A stretch of DNA of 64,000 bases from Actinomycetota bacterium (lineage in GTDB: Bacteria > Actinomycetota > Acidimicrobiia > IMCC26256 > VFJJ01), in NCBI GenBank assembly GCA_009886115.1, contig VFJJ01000018.1, positions 46,116 through 110,115 on the forward strand, in the 5' to 3' direction. Shown here piece after piece: positions 16,981-24,891 of the stretch. Position numbers and translations under genes: made by a program. The notes below the pieces were generated by a model. That model was given only the letters and a program-made list of their open reading frames with translations, was not told the origin of the DNA and did not search any database. How positions within the stretch are numbered: the stretch's first letter is position 1; every line of letters starts with the position of its first letter.

Positions 16981-18732
16981 GTGAGCATCGAGACCCAGCT
17001 CCCCGACACGACCGTCCCCGCCCGGGATCGAAGCCCTGATCCCGATCCCGGAGCGGCGAGCCACTCCCGGCTCGGCGCGGCGTTCAGCGGCCTCATGGCC
17101 GCGGGCGCCGCGCTGGCGACCGGGGAGCTGATCTCGGGTCTCAGCCGGCGAGTGCCGTCGCTGGTGATCAGCGTGGCCGAAGTCTTCGTCGACTCGACCC
17201 CGGGCGGCGTCGTCCGCTGGAGCATCCGCACGTTCGGCACCAACCAGAAGACCCTGCTCGTGTGGGGTGTCACCCTGGCCGCACTGCTGGTCGGCGTGCT
17301 CTTCGGCGTCTGGGCTCGCCGCCAGTTCGCCCAGGGCGCCTTGGCATTCACGGGCTTCGCGATCTTCGGCGGATGGGCGGTGGCGCGGAGCCCACTCTCG
17401 GCCGACGGGTGGTCGTGGGTTTCGGCGATCCTGGCCGGGGCGATCGGGATCGCCGTCCTCTGGTCGATGCTGCGGACCCTGGCCGGGCTGCGGATCGTGC
17501 CCGATCGGCTGAAGCGCCGTTCGTTGCCGAGCCCCGCTGCGAGCGTTGCCGGCCCGGCACCCATGGCGGCCTTGGCACCCATGGCACCGATAACCATGGC
17601 AGCCACGCCCAAGACTGCCATGGTTATGAACATACCCGGACGCCCGAGCCGGCGCGGGTTCCTCGCCGCGGGCGGGATCGCCGTGGCGTGGTCGGCCGGC
17701 GGCATCGGCATCGGGCGTCATCTTCGCAACTCGCACAACGTCGAGGCAGCCCGCGACGAGGTCGCGACGCGCCTGGGGGCCGAGCCGACGGCCGGCGCTT
17801 CTCCGACCACGATCCCGACAGGTCTCACGAGCTTCGACGGCCTGGTCGACGACCTCACCCCGCTCGTCACGCCCAACGCCGACTTCTACCGCATCGACAC
17901 GGCGCTCTTCGTTCCGCAGGTCGATCCGGCGAGCTGGCGTCTGCGGATCCATGGCATGGTCGAGAACGAGGTCAGCCTCACGTTCGACGAGCTGTTGGCG
18001 TTCGATCGCATTGCCGAGCACATCACCATCCAGTGCGTGTCGAACGAGGTCGGCGGCGATCTGATCGGCAACGCACTATGGACCGGCGTCCCGTTGGCGA
18101 CCCTGCTCGATCGAGCCGGCGTGCTCGAGGGCGCGACCCAGATCGTCGGCCGCTCGGTCGACGGTTGGACGGGTGGGTTCCCGACCGCCATCGCGTTCGA
18201 CGGCCGTCCGGCGATGGTGGCGCTCACGATGAACGGCGAGCCCTTGCCGGTGCGCAACGGGTTCCCCGCCAGGCTCATGGTGCCCGGACTCTACGGGTAC
18301 GTCTCGGCGACCAAGTGGCTGAGCGAGATCGAGCTCACCACGTGGGAGGCCTTCGACGGCTACTGGATACCCCGTGGCTGGGGTAAGGAAGGGCCGATCA
18401 AGACCCAGTCGCGCATCGACCATCCCCGCCCTCGGACCCGTCTGACGAGCGGGCTCAACCCCATCGCCGGCGTGGCCTGGGCGCCGACCCGGGGTGTTGC
18501 CCGGGTCGAGGTGCAAGTCGACGACGGGCCGTGGCAGCTGGCCCGCCTCTCGGGTGCGCTGTCGGAGCACACGTGGGTCCAGTGGATCGTCGACACCGAC
18601 ATGACGCCGGGCGAGCACCGGATCCAGGTTCGCGCCACTGACGGCGACGGCGTCACGCAGGACGAGGAACGTCGGCCGCCGGCCCCCGATGGCGCCACGG
18701 GCTACCACTCGATCCGGGTCGAGGTCGCGTAA
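16981..18732 (+). CDS. Membrane-anchored sulfite-oxidase-family molybdopterin oxidoreductase
   Basis: 583 residues from GTG 16981. The first 190 residues contain four or five transmembrane helices. A linker leads to a Tat-like segment (SRRGFLAAGG, Arg224-Arg225), so the catalytic part should lie outside the cytoplasmic membrane. The molybdopterin domain has the metal-ligand Cys352 in ITIQCVSNEVGG, VPLATLLDRAGV and NGFPARLMVPGLYGYVSATKW; a C-terminal immunoglobulin-like dimerisation domain follows (GVARVEVQVDDGPWQ). This is the YedY/sulfite-oxidase group fused to a membrane domain. Electron donor and substrate are unknown. A perfect 13-bp inverted repeat lies in the linker DNA at 17590-17627. 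Confidence 0.85.
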   Translation: MSIETQLPDTTVPARDRSPDPDPGAASHSRLGAAFSGLMAAGAALATGELISGLSRRVPSLVISVAEVFVDSTPGGVVRWSIRTFGTNQKTLLVWGVTLAALLVGVLFGVWARRQFAQGALAFTGFAIFGGWAVARSPLSADGWSWVSAILAGAIGIAVLWSMLRTLAGLRIVPDRLKRRSLPSPAASVAGPAPMAALAPMAPITMAATPKTAMVMNIPGRPSRRGFLAAGGIAVAWSAGGIGIGRHLRNSHNVEAARDEVATRLGAEPTAGASPTTIPTGLTSFDGLVDDLTPLVTPNADFYRIDTALFVPQVDPASWRLRIHGMVENEVSLTFDELLAFDRIAEHITIQCVSNEVGGDLIGNALWTGVPLATLLDRAGVLEGATQIVGRSVDGWTGGFPTAIAFDGRPAMVALTMNGEPLPVRNGFPARLMVPGLYGYVSATKWLSEIELTTWEAFDGYWIPRGWGKEGPIKTQSRIDHPRPRTRLTSGLNPIAGVAWAPTRGVARVEVQVDDGPWQLARLSGALSEHTWVQWIVDTDMTPGEHRIQVRATDGDGVTQDEERRPPAPDGATGYHSIRVEVA

Positions 18733-18742
18733 CTCTGAGCGG

Positions 18743-18779
18743 ACCCCAACCCCAACCCCAACCCCCAACCCCAACCCCT
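18743..18779 (+). repeat. AACCCC hexamer tandem repeat (telomere-like, G4-prone on minus strand)
   Basis: Six C-runs of four or five bases separated by AA follow the oxidoreductase stop. The minus strand reads (GGGGTT)n, the same unit as ciliate telomeres, and could fold into a G-quadruplex. It sits immediately before the hairpin at 18786. Confidence 0.85.
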
Positions 18780-18785
18780 CATGCT

Positions 18786-18835
18786 CCAACTGTCAGCGTG
18801 GCGGGCCGGATACGGCCCGCCACGCTGACAGTTGG
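18786..18835. terminator. Perfect 23-bp inverted repeat with 4-base loop
   Basis: Arms 18786-18808 and 18813-18835 are exact reverse complements around the loop GATA. This is the strongest hairpin seen in the window. It sits 53 bases after one stop codon and 27 bases before the next start. No U tract follows, so it may stop transcription by structure alone or act on the downstream leader. Confidence 0.7.
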
Positions 18836-18862
18836 GATTGGCTGGGCGTACGATCGCCACCA

Positions 18863-20008
18863 ATGACGACCTACACCATCATCGACAGCGACACGCACGT
18901 CACCGAGCCGCCCGACGTGTGGACGAGCCGGGTGCCGGCCAAGTTCCGCGATCGCGTGTTCCGGATGGTGCGCAGCGACGCCGGGGAAGACGTCTGGCTG
19001 CTGGGCGACGAGCAGGTCTCGATCGCCGGCTTCAGCGCCAATGCCGGTTGGGGCCGGCCCTTCCCGTCGCACCCGCCGACGCTCGACGACTGCCATCCCG
19101 GGTGTCACGACGCCAACGCCCGCCTGGCCTACATGGACGAGGTCGGGATCTGGGCCATGGTGCTGTACCCCAACGTCGCCGGGTTCGGAAGCCAGAAGTT
19201 CCTGACGATCGACGACGACGAGATGAAGCTGGCGTGCGTTCGTGCCTACAACGACTTCCTGCGCGACTGGGTCTCGGTCGACCCCCGCCGATTCGTGACG
19301 ATCATGTCGATCCCGTACTGGGACGTCGATGCGTCGGTCAAGGAGGTGCTGCGCGGCGCCGAAGCTGGCCATCGCGGGATCCTGTTCAGCGGCAAGCCCC
19401 ACGCCCTGGGCCTTCCGTACCTGGGCGATCGGCACTGGGACCCGTTGTGGGCGGTGGCCACCGAGTGCGGCATGCCCATCCACTTCCACATCGGCTCGGG
19501 TGATTTCTCGACCTCGTTCAACCCGGCCAAGGTCAAGGCCGTCGGCGCGGCGGCGGCGTACGCGTTCACGTCGGTCGAGATGTTCCTCGGGAACGGGATC
19601 CAGGTCGCCGACCTGTTGTTGTCGGGGGTCTTGCCCCGCTTTCCCGACCTCGACTTCGTGTCGGTCGAGAGTGGTATCGGTTGGGCACCCTTCATGCTCG
19701 AAGCCGTCGACTACAGCTACCTCGAGGCCATGGAGAAAGGCCAGCGGCTCTGGGACCTCATGCCCAGCGACTACTTCAAGCGCCAGGTGTACACGTGCTA
19801 CTGGTTCGAGGAGATCGCTCCCCGGCGCATGCTCGACCTGCTCAACGTCGACCGCATCCTGTTCGAGACCGACTTCCCGCATCCGACGTGCCTGTACGGC
19901 AACGTCCACGAGCGCATCGAGGCCGGTCTGGGCGGCCAGCCCCCCGAGGTACGCCGCAAGATCCTCTGGGAGAACGCGGCCCGCCTCTATCACGTCCCCG
20001 AACCCTGA
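18863..20008 (+). CDS. Amidohydrolase family protein (COG2159)
   Basis: 381-residue metal-dependent TIM-barrel hydrolase/decarboxylase of the amidohydrolase-2 (ACMSD-like) group. Metal ligands appear in IDSDTHVTEP at the start, IHFHIGSG in the middle and FETDFPHPT near the end. Start ATG 18863 is the one that begins with the conserved strand TYTIIDSDTH. Related proteins lie at 23350, 30430 and 51624. Such enzymes often cleave C-C or C-N bonds in degradation of aromatic or polycyclic compounds; the substrate is not known. Its 3' end overlaps the convergent VOC gene by 19 bases. Confidence 0.83.
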   Translation: MTTYTIIDSDTHVTEPPDVWTSRVPAKFRDRVFRMVRSDAGEDVWLLGDEQVSIAGFSANAGWGRPFPSHPPTLDDCHPGCHDANARLAYMDEVGIWAMVLYPNVAGFGSQKFLTIDDDEMKLACVRAYNDFLRDWVSVDPRRFVTIMSIPYWDVDASVKEVLRGAEAGHRGILFSGKPHALGLPYLGDRHWDPLWAVATECGMPIHFHIGSGDFSTSFNPAKVKAVGAAAAYAFTSVEMFLGNGIQVADLLLSGVLPRFPDLDFVSVESGIGWAPFMLEAVDYSYLEAMEKGQRLWDLMPSDYFKRQVYTCYWFEEIAPRRMLDLLNVDRILFETDFPHPTCLYGNVHERIEAGLGGQPPEVRRKILWENAARLYHVPEP

Positions 20009-20370
20009 CCGACCTGGACAGGGGGGCGTGTCGACGGTGACGGACCCGGTGGCTCGTGACCGGCAATGAGCGTCAGCCCATGGGCGGTCAGCTCGGCGGC
20101 TGCTGCGGCGACATCGGCGACCTCGAACTCGATGGTGGCGTGCGGGACGGGCACCTCGGCCGGCCAGTCGGGCAGGCCGAAACAGGATCGGGCGGCGTCA
20201 GCGAGGGGCCACACCTCAAGGTGCTTGACCCCCCCGAAGCCGTCGACAGCGAGAGAGTCGCCCGAGACCACCTCGAGCGGCAGACCGAGGATGTCCTTGT
20301 AGAACGCCCGTGCGGCTCGGGGGTCGGGGACGATCGACGCGAACCCTGCGACGAAGAGGATTTCCGTGAC
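19990..20370 (-). pseudogene. VOC/glyoxalase-like protein lacking a start codon
   Basis: The frame encodes a full VOC-type half-barrel of about 126 residues: TEILFVAGFASIVPDPRAA, RAFYKDILGLPLEVVSGDS, VPHATIEFEVADVAAAAAEL, and a C-terminal HEPPGPSP. The codon where Met or Val should start is GTC at 20370-20368, and an in-frame TAG lies three codons upstream. The first usable start (GTG 20271) would delete the whole first beta-alpha unit. Either the start was lost by one G-to-C change in a GTG, or translation starts on an unusual codon. No clear ribosome site precedes it. Function unknown. Confidence 0.6.
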
Positions 20371-20555
20371 CTGTGTCTACCAGCGCCGGGGTGAGGCCGT
20401 CCTGAACGCCGACGACCTGGTCCGGTTGCCAGCTCGCCGGACCCAGGCGTCGAGCCCGGCAGCCAGCACCGCCGCGCCATCGCGAGGAGTCCCCGCCTCG
20501 TCGGGCCGGTGGCCGACGGCGTGGCGCCTCCTTGTTGGATGGTCTGATCCAGCGC

Positions 20556-21863
20556 TCACGGCCCGAGCAACACCGCTGGAACAACGGCGATGCCGTCGGC
20601 TCGCCGGTAGGCATCTGAACCGCTGGTGATGACCACGGCGTCGATGAGATCGTCGCCGAGCTTCTCACGGAGCCACAGCAGGTGGCGCACGTCGCGCGTG
20701 TCGGTGGCGCGGCCGAGCTTGACCTCGATGGCGACGACCCGGTGATCTCCGCGCTCGACGATCAGGTCGATCTCCCGGTCGCCGCCCCGGGTGCGGAGAT
20801 GCCCGACGCGCGCCTCGGCGGCTTGTGCGTACACGCGAACCGACAAGGTCACCAACGACTCGAACAGCGCCCCGAGGAGCGCGCCGTCTCGGGGGAAGGC
20901 CGGGCCGGCGTCGCGACCGTCGAGGAGCGCATCAACACCGACACCGAGCAGGCGGGCAGCGAGTGCCGGATCGACGAGCTGGTGCTTGGGTGCCTCGCCG
21001 AGCCGGGCGATGTGGTTGCGCGTCGGGAGCCAGGCGGGCACGGATTCGATGATCCAGAGGCGTTCGAGGATGTCGCGGTAGGGGATGGTCGTGGTCTTGG
21101 CTGGTTTGTCGCCCTGCCCGCTCGTCGCCGCGTCACGGATCGTCTCGAACGAAGCGCTCGTCGACGTCGCCGCAGCGTACGCAGCCATCCACCGCCGCAA
21201 TGTGGCGGGGTTGCGCACCGGGCGCCCGAGATCGTCGAAGTCGCGCTCGACGATGCGATCGACATAGCCGTCGAGCTGTGCCCGGGTGCCGCGCTCGCGG
21301 AGCCGGCGGATTGCCGGGAAGCCCGAGGCGACGATCTCAGCCGCATAGTCGACGAGCGAAATAGTCGTGTCTCCTCCGACGATCTCGGGTCGGTCGGCCC
21401 CGAGGAGTGCTTTCAGGCTGACGGTCGGGCGTGCGAGCCCCCGCTCGGCGAGCGACAGCGGCCGCATGCGGATGGTCGCGATGCGCCCGGCGCCGCTGTG
21501 GGTGCTCAGGCCACGGGGACTGGCTGAACCTGTCAGCAGGAACTGACCCGGCGACGGGTCGGAATCGACAGCGCGCCTCACGAGATCCCACGAGTCGGGG
21601 AGTCGCTGCCACTCGTCGATGAGCACCGGACGTCTCCCACTGAGGAGGCGGTTGGGCTCGGCTGCGACGATCTCACGTTGAGCGGAGTCGTCGAGGAGGA
21701 AGGTCGTCGCGGCATGTTGCGACGCGGTTGCGGTTTTTCCGACCGCCTTGGCCCCTTCCAGGGAGAGGGCGGGGAGCTCACCGATCAACTCGTCGAGCTC
21801 GGCGTCGACGATGCGACGCGTGTACCCCGTTGCCCCCGGAGCTCCCGAGTCCCTCGCGATCAT
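20556..21863 (-). CDS. AAA ATPase with DUF4143 / nuclease-like C-terminus
   Basis: 435 residues. Walker A LEGAKAVGKTA, Walker B RRPVLIDEWQ and sensor LLTGSASPRG form the N-terminal ATPase. The C-terminal DUF4143 part holds GGDREIDLIVERGDHR followed by VAIEVKLG, the D...ExK layout of PD-(D/E)xK nucleases. This family is widespread, patchily distributed and frequently on mobile DNA; some members are suspected in toxin-antitoxin-like or defence roles, none proven. It is isolated among catabolic genes, its upstream DNA looks AT-richer than its neighbours, and part of its coding sequence is duplicated nearby. Confidence 0.85.
   Translation of the reverse strand: MIARDSGAPGATGYTRRIVDAELDELIGELPALSLEGAKAVGKTATASQHAATTFLLDDSAQREIVAAEPNRLLSGRRPVLIDEWQRLPDSWDLVRRAVDSDPSPGQFLLTGSASPRGLSTHSGAGRIATIRMRPLSLAERGLARPTVSLKALLGADRPEIVGGDTTISLVDYAAEIVASGFPAIRRLRERGTRAQLDGYVDRIVERDFDDLGRPVRNPATLRRWMAAYAAATSTSASFETIRDAATSGQGDKPAKTTTIPYRDILERLWIIESVPAWLPTRNHIARLGEAPKHQLVDPALAARLLGVGVDALLDGRDAGPAFPRDGALLGALFESLVTLSVRVYAQAAEARVGHLRTRGGDREIDLIVERGDHRVVAIEVKLGRATDTRDVRHLLWLREKLGDDLIDAVVITSGSDAYRRADGIAVVPAVLLGP
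21282..21317 (+). repeat. 36-bp direct repeat, copy 1 (inside the ATPase gene)
   Basis: Identical over 36 bases to 21998-22033. This copy encodes part of the DUF4143 protein (minus strand IRRLRERGTRA). Confidence 0.9.
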
Positions 21864-21997
21864 GAGGCGACACTACCATGAGGCGATCGGTAGAGATACC
21901 ATTCAGCGGGCTTGGAGACTCCTGTTCGGTACAACTAAGACCTACTCGGTAGCAGGTCTGGACACTACCATTTGGCGCATCGACTCAGCTGTCGGAA
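21864..21997 (-). promoter_or_regulatory. AT-richer control region of the ATPase gene with repeated GGTA motifs
   Basis: By eye this segment is less GC-rich than its surroundings. It contains two direct copies of GACACTACCAT (21869-21879 and 21961-21971), and short palindromes GGTAGAGATACC and CTACTCGGTAG between them. The layout suggests an autoregulated promoter or the edge of transferred DNA. No factor can be named. Confidence 0.4.
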
Positions 21998-22033
21998 CCG
22001 GGTGCCGCGCTCGCGGAGCCGGCGGATTGCCGG
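21998..22033 (+). repeat. 36-bp direct repeat, copy 2 (intergenic)
   Basis: Second perfect copy, 716 bases from the first, lying between the ATPase promoter region and the 3' end of the CoA-transferase gene. It is a stray fragment of ATPase coding sequence. Confidence 0.9.
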
Positions 22034-22043
22034 CAGCACGGGC

Positions 22044-23264
22044 TCAGGTGACGGCGCCGGTGATCTTGAGCTCGATGATGCGATCGTCGCCGTGGCCGAG
22101 CTCGCGCAGGATCTCGTCGGTGTGCTCGGCGAACTGCGGGGCCCGCAGGAGAACCGCCGCGGTCTCGTCGAACTGCACGGGGTTGGCCACCAACTCGCGG
22201 GGCACGCCGTCGGCGTCGATGACCTCGGCGATGTAGCCGTTGGCTCGGAGCTGGGGATCGTGGCCCAGGTCGAACGAATCCTGCGCGGCCGCCCACTGAC
22301 CCTCCAGGGTGGCGAAGCGTTTGGCCCAGTGGGCGAAGGGGCGCTTGGCGATCTCGGCCGCGACGACCTCGGAGGCCGCGGCGGCGTTGGCGATGAGCTG
22401 CTCGACGGGCCAGAAGCGTTCGTCGGTCGCCAGGTCGGGCCGATCGAGATGGGTGACGAAATCGGACCAATACCGTCCGGGCTGGAGCATGGCCAGCTGG
22501 ACGAACTTGCCGTCGCTGGTCTTGTAGTTGCCGACGATCGGATTGAACGACGTACCCATCTGGCTCACCGGGGTCTGCTTCCAGACGACCTCGCCCTCCA
22601 TGAGGGCCAGGTCGACGGCCAGCGCGTTGGCCCAGGCTCCCGTCGACAGGAGTGACACGTCGACGACCGACGTCTCGCCGGTGCGCTCCCGGGCGAACAG
22701 AGCGGCCGAGATGCCGCCGGCGATGGTCATCCCGCCGATCGAGTCGCCGTAGGCCGGCGCCGGCATCCCGAGCACCGTCTCGGTAATGTCGGGGGGCGTG
22801 ACGCCGACAGCGCTTCCCGCCCGCGACCAGAACGCGCTCGAGTCGTAGCCGCCCTTTTCGGCCTCGGGCCCCTTGGCGCCGAATGCGCTGCCGCGCACGT
22901 AGATGATCTCGGGATTGACGGCGCGGATGTGGTCGAGGTCGATCTTGAGGCGCCGGCGGGCGTCCGGCAGGAAATTGGTGAGGAAGACGTCGGCCTTCCG
23001 GGCGAGCTCGTACAGCACCTCGAGCGCCTCGGGGTGCTCCAGGGCCAGGCCGATGCTGCGCTTGCCCCGGTTGGGATGCTCCATGATCGGATGGAACGAC
23101 CCTCGAGCCATCCCCGCGGGACCGATGTTCTTGAAGCCCCGCTGGGCATCGCCCGTCTCCGCGTGCTCGACCTTGACCACCTCGGCGCCCCAGTCGGCCA
23201 GGACCGCCCCCGCCGCCGGGGTGAAGGTGAACTGCGCGACTTCGAGGACGCGTACGCCCTCCAT
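22044..23264 (-). CDS. CaiB/BaiF family CoA-transferase (family III)
   Basis: 406 residues from ATG 23264; a TTG at 23279 with a GGGGGAA box is an alternative start. LEVAQFTFTPAAGAVLADWGAEVVKVE is the typical opening, NRGKRSIGLAL and DVFLTNF follow, and Asp174 in APAYGDSIGGMT fits the catalytic Asp that carries the acyl/CoA adduct. It transfers CoA between carboxylic acids, activating a substrate without ATP. The next gene upstream on the same strand (amidohydrolase) ends 86 bases away, so they may be co-transcribed. Substrate unknown. Confidence 0.87.
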   Translation of the reverse strand: MEGVRVLEVAQFTFTPAAGAVLADWGAEVVKVEHAETGDAQRGFKNIGPAGMARGSFHPIMEHPNRGKRSIGLALEHPEALEVLYELARKADVFLTNFLPDARRRLKIDLDHIRAVNPEIIYVRGSAFGAKGPEAEKGGYDSSAFWSRAGSAVGVTPPDITETVLGMPAPAYGDSIGGMTIAGGISAALFARERTGETSVVDVSLLSTGAWANALAVDLALMEGEVVWKQTPVSQMGTSFNPIVGNYKTSDGKFVQLAMLQPGRYWSDFVTHLDRPDLATDERFWPVEQLIANAAAASEVVAAEIAKRPFAHWAKRFATLEGQWAAAQDSFDLGHDPQLRANGYIAEVIDADGVPRELVANPVQFDETAAVLLRAPQFAEHTDEILRELGHGDDRIIELKITGAVT

Positions 23265-23349
23265 CGGTCGGAGCGCCAACGTGTTTCCCCCGTCGTGATG
23301 GACGATGCCGGTACGCAGCAGGAGGCGGGCGGTCAGCGGGTCCTGGCGG

Positions 23350-24576
23350 TCAGCCGATCCCGTACAGGGCGATGGCGCTCTCGCTCGTGACCTGACGCTT
23401 CTGCTCGAACGTGAGCCCCTCCAACGCCTCGCGCAAGTCCTCGGTGACGCCGGGGAACTTGGCATCGGGATGCGGGTAGTCGCTGGCCCAGATGATCCGA
23501 TCGGCGCCGCACAACGGTGACTGGGCGGTGAAGCCCAGCATCGACTCGTCGGGGTCGAAGCTGATCCAGCACTGGCGACGGAAGTACTCCGACGGCGCCA
23601 TCTTCAACCAGGGCACGTCCCACGAGAACTTCTTGGCGTGGTGGTCGAGTCGTTCGAGCCACGGCACCAGCCAGCCGCCGTTGGCCTCGAGCATGATGAA
23701 CTTGGCGTCGGGGAAGCGCTCGCACACGCCCCCAGCCGTTACATAGCAGATGGTATGCATCACGTCGACGGGGTTGGCGATGGCCTGGGTGAAGTAGATG
23801 TTGCTCAAGCCCTGAGCGCCGGTGAGCACCTGGTCACGATCGACGTAGCGTCCGTCGGGCATCCGAGCCCGGCCCAGCATGAGGCCCTGGCAGGCCCCCG
23901 GGAGGTCGGGAGCGAGGAAGGGGTGAAACGCCAGCGGCAACCCGGTGTCGGAGGCCGCCTGCCAGATCGGGTCATAGACGGGGTCGTTGAACGGGCGCCA
24001 GTCGACCGACGGGTTCGGGCGCAGGAGCACCGAGACGATGCCCGGCATCCCTGCGACCCGGCGGATCTCCTTGGCCACAGCTTCCACACCGTCGGCGTCG
24101 GGCATCGGCGGCACGACGGCCGCGGCGAACAGCCGGCCCTCGCCCTCCTGGCTGTGATCGGAGACCCATCCGTTGTACGCCTGGCACTGCACGAGCGCGA
24201 ACTCGGGGTCGGGATGGGCCTGGATGGCGAGCATCGAGGTGGGATAGAGCACCGCGAGGTCGATGCCGTCGGTGTCCATGTCCTGCAAGCGGGCCTTGGC
24301 GTTGTAGGCCGCGGGGCGCACCTCGGTGTAACGCATCTTGCCGGCCCGGGCCCGGTCGACCTCGTCGTCGGGCATCCCGGCGGTGCCGGCCAACGACAGT
24401 CCGTTCGACGGCATCACGTTGCCGTCGTAGTGCAGGAACTCGACGCCGTTGGCGTCGGTCTCGATGTGCCAGATCCGGTCGCGCCACTTGGCCGGTGCGT
24501 AGTCGGGCATGGCCGTGGGGTGCTCGAGGATGTGGCCGTCGGAGTCGATGTAGCGCAAGCCGTCAGCGGTGGACAT
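23350..24576 (-). CDS. Amidohydrolase family protein (COG2159)
   Basis: 408 residues from ATG 24576, with GGAGG 7 bases upstream. Amidohydrolase-2 barrel: YIDSDGHILEHP at the start, LAFHPFLAPD in the middle and WASDYPHPDAKFPG with the late metal/catalytic Asp. Closest in style to the paralogues at 18863, 30430 and 51624. Upstream of the CoA-transferase on the same strand. The role is likely hydrolysis or decarboxylation of a ring-derived intermediate; the substrate is inferred only from context. Confidence 0.83.
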   Translation of the reverse strand: MSTADGLRYIDSDGHILEHPTAMPDYAPAKWRDRIWHIETDANGVEFLHYDGNVMPSNGLSLAGTAGMPDDEVDRARAGKMRYTEVRPAAYNAKARLQDMDTDGIDLAVLYPTSMLAIQAHPDPEFALVQCQAYNGWVSDHSQEGEGRLFAAAVVPPMPDADGVEAVAKEIRRVAGMPGIVSVLLRPNPSVDWRPFNDPVYDPIWQAASDTGLPLAFHPFLAPDLPGACQGLMLGRARMPDGRYVDRDQVLTGAQGLSNIYFTQAIANPVDVMHTICYVTAGGVCERFPDAKFIMLEANGGWLVPWLERLDHHAKKFSWDVPWLKMAPSEYFRRQCWISFDPDESMLGFTAQSPLCGADRIIWASDYPHPDAKFPGVTEDLREALEGLTFEQKRQVTSESAIALYGIG

Positions 24577-24699
24577 GGTGAGCCTCCAGGGGCTGCGGTG
24601 CCGGAGCGTCGGTCGGGCAACTCCGACCATCCTCCCAGCGGGCCGTCCCACCGGCAACCGATCGGCTCCCGGACGGGCGTGAGGTCCGTTGGGCGACGG

Positions 24700-24827
24700 C
24701 GGGCGAGCGCGTGCATGTCCTCGGGCGGGCTGTGCTCGTGACCGAACGCGAGATGGACCTCGAGAAGCTCCCGGATGTCATCGGCCTCCGGATCGTCGAT
24801 CGTGATGGTGAGCTCGATCGAGCCGAC
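24700..24827 (-). pseudogene. GNAT acetyltransferase N-terminal remnant in the 24577-24891 gap
   Basis: In the 315-base gap one minus-strand frame reads IELTITIDDPEADDIRELL then EVHLAFGHEHSPPEDMHAL. That is the characteristic opening of a small GNAT family (HLAF-EHSPPE-HAL) whose members continue for about 110 more residues. Here the match stops after HAL. There is no ATG/GTG/TTG start, with a TAG 17 codons upstream of the conserved part. I read it as a decayed gene. The rest of the gap shows nothing else. Confidence 0.5.
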
Positions 24828-24891
24828 CGCCCTTCGGCTCTCGGATGGTCGCGCGTGCTACCCGGCGACGGGGGACGGGTGCCCGGTGGCG

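Noticed and set aside
20377..20559. A 60-codon minus-strand frame between the VOC and ATPase genes
   Set aside because: Only a short stretch looks protein-like (DGAAVLAAGLDAWVRRAGN); the rest is Arg/Ser-rich and no family is recognised.
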